Source: Clostridiaceae bacterium
Lineage (GTDB): Bacteria > Bacillota > Clostridia > Lachnospirales > Lachnospiraceae
Assembly (NCBI GenBank): GCA_018378255.1
Contig: JAGZXV010000079.1
Location: forward strand, 1 to 22,066
Direction: 5' to 3'
Length of the DNA stretch: 22,066 bases
The notes beneath the pieces were generated by a model. That model was not told where the DNA came from and searched no databases. It saw nothing but the letters and a program-made list of their open reading frames with translations. Below are positions 7,104 to 15,965 of this stretch, piece by piece; position 1 is the first letter of the stretch; every line of letters starts with the position of its first letter. A program made the translations under genes and the position numbers.

Positions 7104-9173
7104 CTATTCCATCATATCCTTTAATTTCTCGAACGGAACCGCAGGACTATAAAGATAACCCTGATATAAATTACATCCCAGAAGATGAAGTTCATCCCTG
7201 ATTCTTTCATTTTCCACAAACTCCGCAATAATCTCAAAGTCCAGCTTCTGCCCCAGAGAGATGATGGATGAGATGATTCCGCGTATCCTCTCATTATCGG
7301 CGATCTGTCTGACCAGCTCCCCATCCAGTTTAACGATCTCAAAAATGTTGTCTTTTAAATATTTTAAAGAGGTTTTCCCCATGCTGAAATCGTCTACTGC
7401 CACTACTATCCCCTTTTTCTTTAAGCGGCTGATATTATCCATGATTGACTTCATGGATTCGATTGATGTTTCCTCCGTAACCTCCAGGCAGAAATATCCC
7501 AGCACACCCGCATCTTCCGCCATCTTAATGGTCATATCGATAAAATGGCTGTCGTTCAACTGTTCTGCCGTGACATTAACTGAAATCTTTATTCCTCTGC
7601 CTTCCTTTATGAGAGACGCACAATCGGACATCGCCCGTCTCATAATACACCAGGTCAAACGGTCATAAAAGCCATCTTCCTGCGCCAGCGCCACCACAAG
7701 AGGCGGGTATACCCCCTGTTCCATATACTTCCACCGCATCAGGGCTTCTGCTCCTGCCATACCCTTATCATAACTATACTGGGGCTGATATCCGACAGGG
7801 ATTCTCCCCTCCTCCACATCGATTCTGAGCTGGGCCGTCAGGTTTTTTGTCAATACGCCCAGACTGTCATGACGGTCCAACAGCTTAAACGGCTCTCCCG
7901 CCCTCTGCTTTGCTTTAACATGCTCTGTCAATTCATCCAAAATAACTTTAGCCTGATTTTGACGTATCTGTTCGGAAATCCTTACAAAAGGCGCGTAAAT
8001 ACATATCCCTGCGATTATGATAACCAGCTGTACCAACGCTCCGTTCACCGTACCCGTAGCCAGATATCCGCTGAAAAATACAGGTGTCGTCCAGGTCACC
8101 GTCTTCATAACAACAGGAATAATTCCCAAAACAGTGGCCCCATAAGAAATGAGCAGCGAACACAACGGGGTTAAAATAAAAGGAATCATCATTACCGGAT
8201 TCAGCACAACCGGCAGACCATAGACAAGTATTTCATTTATATTAAAGAAAATTGCCGGAGCCGCCGAACAAGCCAGCTGCCTGTTGCCCTTCCCTTTCGT
8301 GAACAGGAGCAGTGCTGCAACCAGACAGATCGATGTGCCGCATCCGCCGAGCAGGGAAAAATTGTCCAGAAACGATTTGGATATGATGGCTGATGAAACA
8401 TCTTCCGGCACCAAATACACCTGGGCAACCGTATCCATGGCATTTCCTCCATGTATTCCGAAAAACCAGAGCAGATTTAATACAAAAATATACAGAGCTC
8501 CTACCGATAATTCCCCTGATAAATGGTTAAAAAACATGATGATCGTGTTTGTAATCAGCTCGTTGAAATTATTTTGATGGAACACCTTTTTAATAAACAG
8601 ATTAATAAAAACAAAGAACATCATGCAGATAAACAACGGCAGAATTGTTGAAAATGCATTTCTATAGTCTAAGTCCGCTCCACGGCTGTGAAAACGAAAT
8701 CCCTCTGAAAAGGCGGAGTAAAAATAATAGAACAATTTTGTTGCGATGATGGAGACAAAAATCGCCGTAAACACACCAACGGAACCAAAATTGGCAAAAG
8801 CCACCGTACCGTCCATATCCAGAAACAGCGCCACGAAACAAACCATGGACATGACCATGGCAATAACCCTTAAAAAATAATCTTTTATCCGCATAGTGCC
8901 GGAATAATAAAAACTGATGCTCATAACAAGATAAACGGACATAAATCCGACGGTAATATTAAAAAGGAAGTCTAACACAACCGCAATAATTCCCCCGGCC
9001 CAAACTTCAGACCACCTTTGAAATTCCAATATAGGAAAATTCCTGATCAAAACCGAAAAAGCCCCTATCAAAAAGATTGGAATCAATAATATAAATCCCC
9101 GTCTGATAGAAGCTATAATGTTGTTATTTTCAATTTTGTATGTCAGCTTTAACAGCTTTGCATACATATCCAT
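7104..9173 (-). CDS. PTS EIIC (lactose/cellobiose type)-EAL domain fusion
   Basis: A 689-residue protein joining a membrane sugar-permease module to a c-di-GMP phosphodiesterase domain. Residues 1-397 are an EIIC of the lactose/cellobiose family: several helices, the GIHGG motif (239-243), and a block NINEILVYGLPVVLNP (311-326), which matches the family's NEP...GLPIVLNP region except that the Pro after Glu is Ile. A cytoplasmic linker (about 398-455) leads to the EAL domain (about 455-689). The EAL metal and catalytic residues all appear present: E476 (EAL), N533, E564 (LEVTE), D594-D595, K615, E651 (AEFVE, where AEGVE is usual) and Q671 (QGYLYS). Active hydrolysis of c-di-GMP to pGpG is therefore likely. 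No EIIA or EIIB genes lie nearby, so sugar sensing is more plausible than transport (inference). It is transcribed alone. The start has GGAG nine bases upstream; an ATG two codons later is an alternative. Confidence 0.93.
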   Translation of the reverse strand: MDMYAKLLKLTYKIENNNIIASIRRGFILLIPIFLIGAFSVLIRNFPILEFQRWSEVWAGGIIAVVLDFLFNITVGFMSVYLVMSISFYYSGTMRIKDYFLRVIAMVMSMVCFVALFLDMDGTVAFANFGSVGVFTAIFVSIIATKLFYYFYSAFSEGFRFHSRGADLDYRNAFSTILPLFICMMFFVFINLFIKKVFHQNNFNELITNTIIMFFNHLSGELSVGALYIFVLNLLWFFGIHGGNAMDTVAQVYLVPEDVSSAIISKSFLDNFSLLGGCGTSICLVAALLLFTKGKGNRQLACSAAPAIFFNINEILVYGLPVVLNPVMMIPFILTPLCSLLISYGATVLGIIPVVMKTVTWTTPVFFSGYLATGTVNGALVQLVIIIAGICIYAPFVRISEQIRQNQAKVILDELTEHVKAKQRAGEPFKLLDRHDSLGVLTKNLTAQLRIDVEEGRIPVGYQPQYSYDKGMAGAEALMRWKYMEQGVYPPLVVALAQEDGFYDRLTWCIMRRAMSDCASLIKEGRGIKISVNVTAEQLNDSHFIDMTIKMAEDAGVLGYFCLEVTEETSIESMKSIMDNISRLKKKGIVVAVDDFSMGKTSLKYLKDNIFEIVKLDGELVRQIADNERIRGIISSIISLGQKLDFEIIAEFVENERIRDELHLLGCNLYQGYLYSPAVPFEKLKDMME

Positions 9174-9238
9174 TCTGTCCCACTCCGCCTTTATATACTT
9201 AATAGTAAAGTTTCCCCCTCATAACAAAACCTAATGGA

Positions 9239-9267
9239 ATTATAATCCCGAAACACTAAAAAGTCTA
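9239..9267 (-). promoter_or_regulatory. Putative promoter of the EIIC-EAL gene
   Basis: On the minus strand a perfect -10 box TATAAT (9239-9244) lies 17 bases from TAGACT (9262-9267), a partial match to TTGACA. The leader would be about 60 bases long. No operator or riboswitch-like fold was recognised in it. Confidence 0.45.
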
Positions 9268-9325
9268 CCATTTTAACAAAGAATCCTTCATGCAGGCTTT
9301 CATTCGATGAACTTTCCTATCGGGT

Positions 9326-9359
9326 AAAAAAAGACACCAGGAAAAATTCCTGGTGCCTT
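9326..9359 (-). terminator. Intrinsic terminator of nifJ
   Basis: A 9-base-pair perfect stem (9335-9343 with 9347-9355, CACCAGGAA/TTCCTGGTG) with a three-base loop is followed on the minus strand by TC and seven T (9326-9332). It lies about 40 bases beyond the pyruvate oxidoreductase stop. Confidence 0.92.
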
Positions 9360-9395
9360 TCAACCGTTTGGACACAAATTACTTATTCTATCGTA

Positions 9396-12300
9396 TTAGT
9401 CGTTACCGTATAATGTAACAAGCTTCTGAAGATAATCATATCTTTCTTTTGCATCTGCTTCGTTCTTAGCAAACAATTCAGCTGCTCTTTCAGGATTCTT
9501 CATAGCTAAGGATGCGTAACGTACTTCACCCTTTAAGAAGTCCTGATATCCTTCTAACTTAGGAGCCTTGCTGTCTAAGCTGAATTTCTTCTCAGCAGCC
9601 GGGTTGTATCTGAAGTTGTTCCAGTAACCTGTCTCAACAGCCAGTTTCTCTTCTGTCTGAGCCTTATCCATACCTTTCTTAATACCATGGTTGATACATG
9701 GAGCATAAGCGATAATTAATGATGGTCCCGGATAAGCTTCTGCTTCTGCAATCGCTTTAACGGTCTGAGCATAATCAGCACCCATAGCGATCTGAGCTAC
9801 ATATACGTAGCCATAGCTCATAGCAATGCTTGCAAGGTCTTTCTTCTTAACATCTTTACCACCGGCAGCGAACTGAGCAACAGCACCTGTCTTGGTAGCC
9901 TTAGAAGCCTGTCCACCTGTATTGGAGTAAACTTCTGTATCAAATACCATGATGTTGATATCTTTTCCGCTTGCTAATACGTGGTCTACACCGCCGAATC
10001 CGATATCATAAGCCCATCCGTCACCACCGAATACCCACTGGGATTTCTTAGCGAGGAAGTCTTTGTTCTTAACGATATCTTTGCAAACATCACAATCAAT
10101 ACCATCTAATGCAGCAACAAGTTTGTCTGTAGCAGTACCATTGGTAGCGCCGCATCCAAATGTATCCAGCCATTCCTGGCATGCCGCTTTGATCTCATCA
10201 GAAGACTGGTCAGAAGCCAATACGCCTTCAACCTTAGTTTTCAGGCCGTCTCTGATCGCGTTCTGAGCGAGAAGCATACCATAACCAAATTCTGCGTTAT
10301 CCTCGAATAAGGAGTTGTCCCATGCAGGACCCTGGCCTCTTGGGTTAACAGTATAAGGTGTGGATGGTGAAGAGTTACCCCAGATAGAAGAACATCCTGT
10401 TGCGTTAGCGATGTACATTCTGTCACCGAATAACTGTGTAATCAATTTAGCGTAAGGTGTCTCACCACAACCTGCACAAGCTCCTGAGAACTCAAGAAGA
10501 GGCTGTTTGAACTGGCTTCCCTTTACGGTATTTTCTTTGAATTTAGCAACAACTTCAGTCTTAAATGGCACTGACTGGCCGTATGCGAAGATTTCCTGCT
10601 CTCCTAAGTTCTCTTCTAAGCCGCCCATGGTAAGAGCTTTTTCGCCCTTCTTTCCAGGACATACGTTAGCACAAGAACCACATCCTGTACAGTCAAGAGC
10701 TGATACGGTGATGGAGAACTTATAACCTGGCATACCTGTCATATCCAGAGACTTCATGTCTGCAGGTGCATTAGCAGCTTCGTCAGCAGTCATAGCTACA
10801 GGACGGATTACTGCATGAGGACATACGTAGGAACAGAAGTTACACTGGATACAGTTGTCAGGATTCCATACAGGAACCTTAACAGCGATACCACGTTTCT
10901 CATATGCGGAAGATCCTGATGGTGTGGAACCGTCTACATAATCTTTAAATGCGGATACAGGTAAGGAATCTCCTTCCTGAGCGCTGACTTTGGTCTGAAT
11001 ATTGTTAACGAAATCAACAACATCTTTTCTGCCTTCGGTAACTGTCTTATAATCAAGGCCTTCGTCTTCGCAGTTCTTCCAGTCTTCCGGAACTTCTACT
11101 TTAACAACTCCCTTAGCACCGGCATCAATAGCTGCCCAGTTCTTCATAACAACATCTTCACCCTTACGTCCGTAAGTAGCTTTTGCAGCTGCTTTCATCA
11201 GTTCGTTTGCTTTTTCAGCAGGGATGATTCCTGTTAACTCAAAGAATGCAGACTGAAGGATTGTGTTGATACGAGTTGGTCCCATGCCTGTTTCAATACC
11301 GATCTTAACACCGTCAATTGTGTAGAATTTGATATTGTGGTCGGCAATGTATTTCTTAACCTGTCCTGGAAGATGTTTGTTCAGTCCATCCATATCCCAT
11401 GGGCAGTTTAATAAGAATGTACCGCCGTCAACCAATTCCTGAGCCATATTGTACTTACGGATATATGCCGGGTTGTGGCATGCCACGAAGTCAGCTCTGC
11501 GGATTAAGTATGTTGATTTAATCGGTGTATGTCCAAAACGTAAATGAGACATTGTAACACCGCCGGATTTCTTTGAATCATAGTCAAAGTAAGCCTGAGC
11601 GTACATATCTGTGTTATCACCAATGATCTTGATGGAGTTCTTGTTAGCGCCTACGGTACCGTCAGCACCAAGACCCCAGAACTTACAGTTTGTAGTTCCT
11701 TCCGGAGTTGTAACAAGAGGAGCGCCCAGTTCAAGAGATAAGTTAGTAACATCATCAACGATACCAACTGTGAATTTCTGTTTTTCTTTGTTGCCGAATA
11801 CAGCTACGACCTGAGCCGGAGTTGTATCTTTGGAACCTAAACCATAACGTCCTGTGAATACAGGGATATCATGGAATTTTGTGCCCTTTAATGCAGCAAC
11901 AACATCTAAGTATAACGGCTCGCCTAAAGAACCTGGTTCTTTGGTTCTGTCTAATACGGAAATCTGTTTAACTGTTTCCGGAATAGCTTCGATCAGGGCT
12001 TCTGCGCTGAATGGTCTGTAAAGACGAACTTTAACAACACCAACTTTAGCGCCGGAATTCTTGATCATGTAATCGATGGTCTCTTCAATGGTATCATTAA
12101 CAGAACCCATAGAAATGATTACATGCTCAGCATCAGCTGCGCCGTAGTAGTTGAATAATTTGTAATCTGTACCGATTTTAGCATTAACCTTGTCCATGTA
12201 CTTCTGAACGATTGCAGGAAGTGCATCATAATATGGGTTACATGCTTCTCTTGCCTGGAAGAAAATATCCGGGTTCTGTGCTGAACCTCTCTGGCATGGA

Positions 12301-12935
12301 TGATTTGGGTTTAATGCATTCTTACGGAAAGCATCTACAGCATCCATATCAACCATCTCTTTTAAGTCTTCATAATCCCATGTTTCGATCTTCTGGATCT
12401 CATGAGAAGTACGGAAACCATCGAAGAAGTTGATGAAAGGAACTTTTCCTTCAAGAGCTGCCATATGAGCAACAGGAGTTAAATCCATAACTTCCTGTAC
12501 GCTGGATTCACACATCATAGCGCAGCCTGTCTGACGGCATGCGTAAACGTCGGAATGATCTCCGAAGATTGATAATGCATGGCTTGCTAAAGCACGTGCG
12601 GAAACGTTGAACACGCCCGGAAGCTGTTCACCGGCAATTTTGTATAAGTTTGGAATCATCAGTAACAGACCCTGAGAAGCTGTATAAGTGGTTGTTAACG
12701 CACCAGCAGCTAAAGAACCGTGTACAGCACCGGCTGCACCAGCTTCAGACTGCATCTCTGTAATCTGTACTTTCTGTCCGAAGATATTAGTTCTTCCGTC
12801 TGTTGCCCATTCATCAGTAGCTTCAGCCATTGGTGAAGATGGGGTAATTGGATAGATAGCCGCTACATCAGTAAATGCATAAGAAGCATGTGCTGCTGCA
12901 TGGTTGCCATCCATGGTTTTCATTTTTCTTGCCAT
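9396..12935 (-). CDS. nifJ: Pyruvate:ferredoxin (flavodoxin) oxidoreductase
   Basis: A 1179-residue single-chain, cytoplasmic PFOR that converts pyruvate and CoA to acetyl-CoA and CO2 while reducing ferredoxin, the central step of clostridial fermentation. The length is normal for the family. The N-terminal domain I holds YPITPSSPMAEATDEW (29-44). Two 4Fe-4S clusters are bound by NCIQCNFCSYVCP and DCTGCGSCANVCPG in the ferredoxin-like insert, and the third by SGACAGCGETPY plus a later Cys. The thiamine diphosphate site is seen in GDGWAYDIGFGG and the following DTEVYSNTGGQ. An AGGAGG site lies eight bases before the ATG. The gene has its own promoter and terminator. Its codons look more restricted than those of its neighbours, as expected for a very highly expressed enzyme (impression, not calculated). 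Confidence 0.99.
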   Translation of the reverse strand: MARKMKTMDGNHAAAHASYAFTDVAAIYPITPSSPMAEATDEWATDGRTNIFGQKVQITEMQSEAGAAGAVHGSLAAGALTTTYTASQGLLLMIPNLYKIAGEQLPGVFNVSARALASHALSIFGDHSDVYACRQTGCAMMCESSVQEVMDLTPVAHMAALEGKVPFINFFDGFRTSHEIQKIETWDYEDLKEMVDMDAVDAFRKNALNPNHPCQRGSAQNPDIFFQAREACNPYYDALPAIVQKYMDKVNAKIGTDYKLFNYYGAADAEHVIISMGSVNDTIEETIDYMIKNSGAKVGVVKVRLYRPFSAEALIEAIPETVKQISVLDRTKEPGSLGEPLYLDVVAALKGTKFHDIPVFTGRYGLGSKDTTPAQVVAVFGNKEKQKFTVGIVDDVTNLSLELGAPLVTTPEGTTNCKFWGLGADGTVGANKNSIKIIGDNTDMYAQAYFDYDSKKSGGVTMSHLRFGHTPIKSTYLIRRADFVACHNPAYIRKYNMAQELVDGGTFLLNCPWDMDGLNKHLPGQVKKYIADHNIKFYTIDGVKIGIETGMGPTRINTILQSAFFELTGIIPAEKANELMKAAAKATYGRKGEDVVMKNWAAIDAGAKGVVKVEVPEDWKNCEDEGLDYKTVTEGRKDVVDFVNNIQTKVSAQEGDSLPVSAFKDYVDGSTPSGSSAYEKRGIAVKVPVWNPDNCIQCNFCSYVCPHAVIRPVAMTADEAANAPADMKSLDMTGMPGYKFSITVSALDCTGCGSCANVCPGKKGEKALTMGGLEENLGEQEIFAYGQSVPFKTEVVAKFKENTVKGSQFKQPLLEFSGACAGCGETPYAKLITQLFGDRMYIANATGCSSIWGNSSPSTPYTVNPRGQGPAWDNSLFEDNAEFGYGMLLAQNAIRDGLKTKVEGVLASDQSSDEIKAACQEWLDTFGCGATNGTATDKLVAALDGIDCDVCKDIVKNKDFLAKKSQWVFGGDGWAYDIGFGGVDHVLASGKDINIMVFDTEVYSNTGGQASKATKTGAVAQFAAGGKDVKKKDLASIAMSYGYVYVAQIAMGADYAQTVKAIAEAEAYPGPSLIIAYAPCINHGIKKGMDKAQTEEKLAVETGYWNNFRYNPAAEKKFSLDSKAPKLEGYQDFLKGEVRYASLAMKNPERAAELFAKNEADAKERYDYLQKLVTLYGND

Positions 12936-13027
12936 TTGATTTTCCTCCTACAAATGTGAATATTGCATGATCCGGAAATGATTTACACCTCCGGTTTTGT
13001 TGAGCCTTCCAAGGGAAGACTGACCTG
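12936..13027 (-). other. Structured 5' leader of nifJ
   Basis: About 90 untranslated bases are expected between the start point and the nifJ ATG. Two small hairpins are possible: CTTCC/GGAAG around a 3-base loop (13006-13018) and CCGGA/TCCGG (12972-12994), the latter enclosing an extra GGAGG motif. A six-codon frame (MQYSHL) ends on the bases of the real ribosome binding site but has no good site of its own. No known riboswitch class was recognised. Confidence 0.35.
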
Positions 13028-13033
13028 TATTTT

Positions 13034-13061
13034 ATTATACCAATTTTTCGCTGATTTGCAA
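13034..13061 (-). promoter_or_regulatory. Promoter of nifJ
   Basis: The minus strand carries -35 TTGCAA (13056-13061), a 16-base spacer and a perfect -10 TATAAT (13034-13039). Shifting the -35 by one base gives TTTGCA with 17. The near-consensus boxes fit a strongly expressed fermentation gene. Confidence 0.75.
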
Positions 13062-13105
13062 ACGATAAAACGCCAAAATAACGTATTATTTTACGAACAA
13101 TCCGT

Positions 13106-13147
13106 AAAAAAACAGCGATTACTGCATAGGGCTGCAATAATCGCTGT
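13106..13147 (-). terminator. Intrinsic terminator of the VanW-family gene
   Basis: Arms 13112-13126 and 13133-13147 pair over 14 of 15 positions (ACAGCGATTA and TGCA blocks, one mismatch) around a six-base loop, and the minus strand then reads seven T (13106-13112). It begins 16 bases after the stop codon and insulates nifJ from read-through. Confidence 0.92.
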
Positions 13148-13163
13148 ATCTAACCTTAATTTG

Positions 13164-14900
13164 TCAGACACCTGGTCCGCTGGCCGATGTGGTCGGCGTC
13201 ATCGGATTCGGGTCGATAACGTGGGAGGGCTGGCTGGCCGGTTCTGTTCCCGGTCCGGGAATTTCAGTGCTTACCGGAGGACCAGGCTGTGTCTCATGAG
13301 GAGCCGAAGGCGTTGGGGCAGGCTGTGTTACAGTCTCTCCCGGAGATGTCTGCACAGTCTCACCTGTCTGTGGGGTTTCACTTTCACCAGGCAGGGAGCC
13401 TGTTCCTGATTCGGAGCTGTTTTCCGAACTTTCCGGTGGGATGACAACTCCTGACGTATTCCTCTTTATCACCGCCGCTTTTCCTTTATATGTGCTGCTA
13501 TGGAAAAATTCATCCGTAATCACTTCCCCATTCTTCTTGGTGATCAGGTTGGTAATCCAGCGGCTTCCGTTAACAGCTTTCTTCGCTTCCACTTCAACGC
13601 CCAGTTCCAATGTCTGGTCTTCTTCATAAGTCGGCGCAGGCGGATCCAGTTCCGCTGTTTTTTCAGAATGCATGAGCAATTCCACCCCGTCTTCCAGAAT
13701 CGGGATTCCCACGATTGAAATGGTCAGTTTCTGGCTTTCAAACTTTGTCCGGATAGCTACCGCGCTGGGCGAATTATTGACGAACTTCATATCCGGCCCT
13801 GCATAACCGTCGTAGCTCACCATAGCGTCTTCACCTGGAGTAACATAAGATGGTTCATAGCTGTGGGCATGGCGTTCCGTGGTTGTGAGCCCGGAAAATA
13901 CAACCGCATTGTATAAGGTAGAGGATACCTGGCAAACGCCGCCGCCCGGCTCTTCCACAAGAACTCCGTTGGAATAGGCTCCGGCCGGCCGGTAGCCCTT
14001 GTCCGTGGTCCTGTTTCCGGTAGTATTATTAAAGGAAAATTCCTCTCCCGGCTGAATGATCAAACCGTTCAATGCTTCGCATGCTATTCTGATATTCGTG
14101 TTTCTGTCCTTATTCGAAGTTGTTGTGGTCGTAAAGGTACCGATCACCTGGTAAAGTTCCTTTGCCTGGGCTTCTGTGATCTCAGGCGTCGTCACTGTTC
14201 CTTCCGCTTTGATGGTGGCGCTGAAGTCTTTTTTACCCAAAGCAGTCTGGATATCGGCAACCAGTTTTTCCTGATTGATGGACAGGCCGTTCTGTTCACC
14301 CGAATAGATGAATTTGCCCGTATCCTTATCAAACCCTGAAATGGAACCGTTCCTGGCAGGAACATCCCAAAGTTTTGCAGCCTCTTTCGCTTCAGTCTTA
14401 ACCGCCTCTTCCAGGCCGGTAGTATCCAATGTATACGTTTCTTTTGGCACGCCATGATAAATCTCATCCAAAAGGATGTCCACTTTTTCAGCGATCAGGT
14501 CCTTTACCTCATACGGTTCTTTTCCTTCATAGATGACTTTCATGTTCCAGGGATACTTTTTCAGGATTTCCGCCCTTGCAGCGTCGATGGACATCCCTGT
14601 GATGGTGATTCCGTCTACCACCACTTCTTTCTGAAGTTCGGTTTCCTCTATCGTAGAGGTTGTTTCAGAGGTTTCTTCCGCCTTCTTTTTTCCCATCGTC
14701 TTGGCAACCAAGACCACACATAAAATGACAATAATCAATAACACGCCGCCGATTGCAATCTTTGTATAGTCATAAGCAGGTTTTCTTCTTCTGCCGCCCC
14801 GTCTGGAGGACCCCGCCGCTCTGCTGCCTGAATAGTTCCTGCCGGATCCCGATGTTTTTCTTCTGCTTGAATTCTTTCTGTTGTAGCTGTTTGTACTCAT
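13164..14900 (-). CDS. VanW-family membrane-anchored cell-wall protein
   Basis: About 578 residues when started at the ATG at 14900; an in-frame GTG at 14909 is the alternative, but AGGTG sits six bases before the ATG. Numbering from the GTG, a strongly basic, Ser-rich cytoplasmic tail (to about 49) precedes one membrane helix (51-69). A region resembling the peptidoglycan-binding PG_binding_4 fold follows (about 95-250), then the VanW domain (about 256-395) with its typical GGGVCQVSSTLYNA segment (322-335). A small beta-rich part (about 425-485), possibly G5-like, comes next. The last 95 or so residues are almost entirely Pro, Ser, Thr, Gly and Glu. VanW proteins occur in vancomycin-resistance clusters, but their biochemical role is not established and most, like this one, are far from van genes. 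It is probably anchored in the membrane and reaches into the wall. It is a single-gene transcript. Confidence 0.9.
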   Translation of the reverse strand: MSTNSYNRKNSSRRKTSGSGRNYSGSRAAGSSRRGGRRRKPAYDYTKIAIGGVLLIIVILCVVLVAKTMGKKKAEETSETTSTIEETELQKEVVVDGITITGMSIDAARAEILKKYPWNMKVIYEGKEPYEVKDLIAEKVDILLDEIYHGVPKETYTLDTTGLEEAVKTEAKEAAKLWDVPARNGSISGFDKDTGKFIYSGEQNGLSINQEKLVADIQTALGKKDFSATIKAEGTVTTPEITEAQAKELYQVIGTFTTTTTSNKDRNTNIRIACEALNGLIIQPGEEFSFNNTTGNRTTDKGYRPAGAYSNGVLVEEPGGGVCQVSSTLYNAVVFSGLTTTERHAHSYEPSYVTPGEDAMVSYDGYAGPDMKFVNNSPSAVAIRTKFESQKLTISIVGIPILEDGVELLMHSEKTAELDPPAPTYEEDQTLELGVEVEAKKAVNGSRWITNLITKKNGEVITDEFFHSSTYKGKAAVIKRNTSGVVIPPESSENSSESGTGSLPGESETPQTGETVQTSPGETVTQPAPTPSAPHETQPGPPVSTEIPGPGTEPASQPSHVIDPNPMTPTTSASGPGV

Positions 14901-15002
14901 CTGTTTCACCTGTATTCACATTATAATGTAGCGTTACAAATGGTAGTATACCATAATTTGTGGAAAATGGAATTACATATTTATTAAATTATATAAAAAT
15001 TT

Positions 15003-15030
15003 TCGACTTATTTTTTGCATTTTACATAAT
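15003..15030 (+). promoter_or_regulatory. Putative promoter of the PHP gene
   Basis: TCGACT (15003-15008, four of six matches to TTGACA), a 16-base spacer and CATAAT (15025-15030, five of six) lie in a very AT-rich stretch 75 bases before the gene. This would start transcription near 15037, downstream of the first in-frame ATG at 15030, which supports the later start codon. Confidence 0.4.
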
Positions 15031-15086
15031 TGCTAAATCGTGTTACCATAATGTTACTAAACTATTACCAAATATACATTTTTAAT

Positions 15087-15096
15087 AGAAAGGAAG
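15087..15096 (+). promoter_or_regulatory. Ribosome binding site deciding the PHP start
   Basis: AGAAAGGAAG lies eight bases before the ATG at 15105. The earlier in-frame ATG at 15030 has no such motif, and the residues between them are hydrophobic and not conserved-looking, so translation should start at 15105. Confidence 0.75.
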
Positions 15097-15104
15097 ATTC
15101 CTAT

Positions 15105-15965
15105 ATGAGACTGGTTGACCTTCATGTACACTCCACCGCCTCCGACGGCACATTTACACCAGCCGAGGTAGTGGCACATGCAGCTTCAAAATCTTTAGCA
15201 GCCATTGCGCTCACCGATCATGATACCGTGGACGGCATCGAAGAAGCTTTGACGGCTGCAGCCCGCTATCCTCTTACAGTCATTCCCGGAATAGAATTAT
15301 CCTGTGTCTACCAGGGGGAAGAGATCCATATTCTCGGTTTCTATGTTGACCTGAACCAAAAGCAGTTTTTAAATGAATTGGAAAACATCCGCCGAATACG
15401 CGAAGAGAGAAATATTGAAATGATCCGCCGGTTCAATGACGCCGGCATCCTGATAACTTATGACGATTTAAGAAACGGACACCCTGAAACTGTGATCACC
15501 CGGGCACATTTTGCAAAAGTGCTGCTGGACAAAGGCTATGCCTCCTCCATGGATCAGGCTTTTAAACAATATCTGCAGTATGGAGGGCCTTACTGTATGA
15601 GAAAAGAAAAGATTACACCCCAAAAAGCCATGTCCATACTGGCCCTTGGCCGCGCTTTTCCAGTCCTGGCCCATCCGCTTCAGTACAAACTGGGCTATGA
15701 AAAAACAGAAGAACTCATTGTATACTTAAAATCCATGGGCCTTCGCGGTGTGGAAGTCTATCATTCATCCAACAACCAATATGAAAGCGGCAGGCTGAAA
15801 GATATCTGTACCAGACATCAGCTCTTCCCTACCGGCGGTTCTGATTTTCACGGAAAGAATAAACCGGATATCGACCTGGGCTGCGGGCGGGGAGGATTAA
15901 GAGTCTCCACCCTCTTATTGGAGGATATTAAAGCTGAACTGAATCTTTCAGATACAACTCCGTAA
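15105..15965 (+). CDS. PHP-domain phosphoesterase (RNase AM / YciV-like)
   Basis: A 286-residue metal-dependent phosphoesterase of the polymerase-and-histidinol-phosphatase fold. The metal ligands expected for the family are visible: H7 and H9 in DLHVHS, D14, H39 in TDHD, E64 in PGIEL, H75, H135, H190 in LAHP, and D247/H249 in GSDFHG. Length and motif set match the TrpH/YciV group, whose studied members hydrolyse 3',5'-nucleoside bisphosphates and trim the 5' ends of rRNA (RNase AM). The ATG at 15105 is preferred over 15030 because of its ribosome binding site and because the family starts with MRLVDLHVHS. It is divergent from the VanW gene, and its last 38 bases overlap, tail to tail, the peptidase gene on the other strand. 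It is the only housekeeping-type gene on the plus strand here. Confidence 0.92.
   Translation: MRLVDLHVHSTASDGTFTPAEVVAHAASKSLAAIALTDHDTVDGIEEALTAAARYPLTVIPGIELSCVYQGEEIHILGFYVDLNQKQFLNELENIRRIREERNIEMIRRFNDAGILITYDDLRNGHPETVITRAHFAKVLLDKGYASSMDQAFKQYLQYGGPYCMRKEKITPQKAMSILALGRAFPVLAHPLQYKLGYEKTEELIVYLKSMGLRGVEVYHSSNNQYESGRLKDICTRHQLFPTGGSDFHGKNKPDIDLGCGRGGLRVSTLLLEDIKAELNLSDTTP

Noticed and set aside
12946..12966. Six-codon leader peptide (MQYSHL) before nifJ
   Set aside because: The nearest GGAGG is 19 bases from its ATG, too far, and the sequence has no repeated regulatory codons as in attenuators.
14918..14929. 12-base palindrome ACATTATAATGT upstream of the VanW gene
   Set aside because: It contains a TATAAT on both strands but has no acceptable -35 partner. 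AT-rich palindromes of this size arise easily by chance, so neither promoter nor operator is claimed.
15030..15104. 25-codon N-terminal extension of the PHP protein
   Set aside because: It has no ribosome binding site, likely precedes the transcription start, and the family begins at MRLVDLHVHS.
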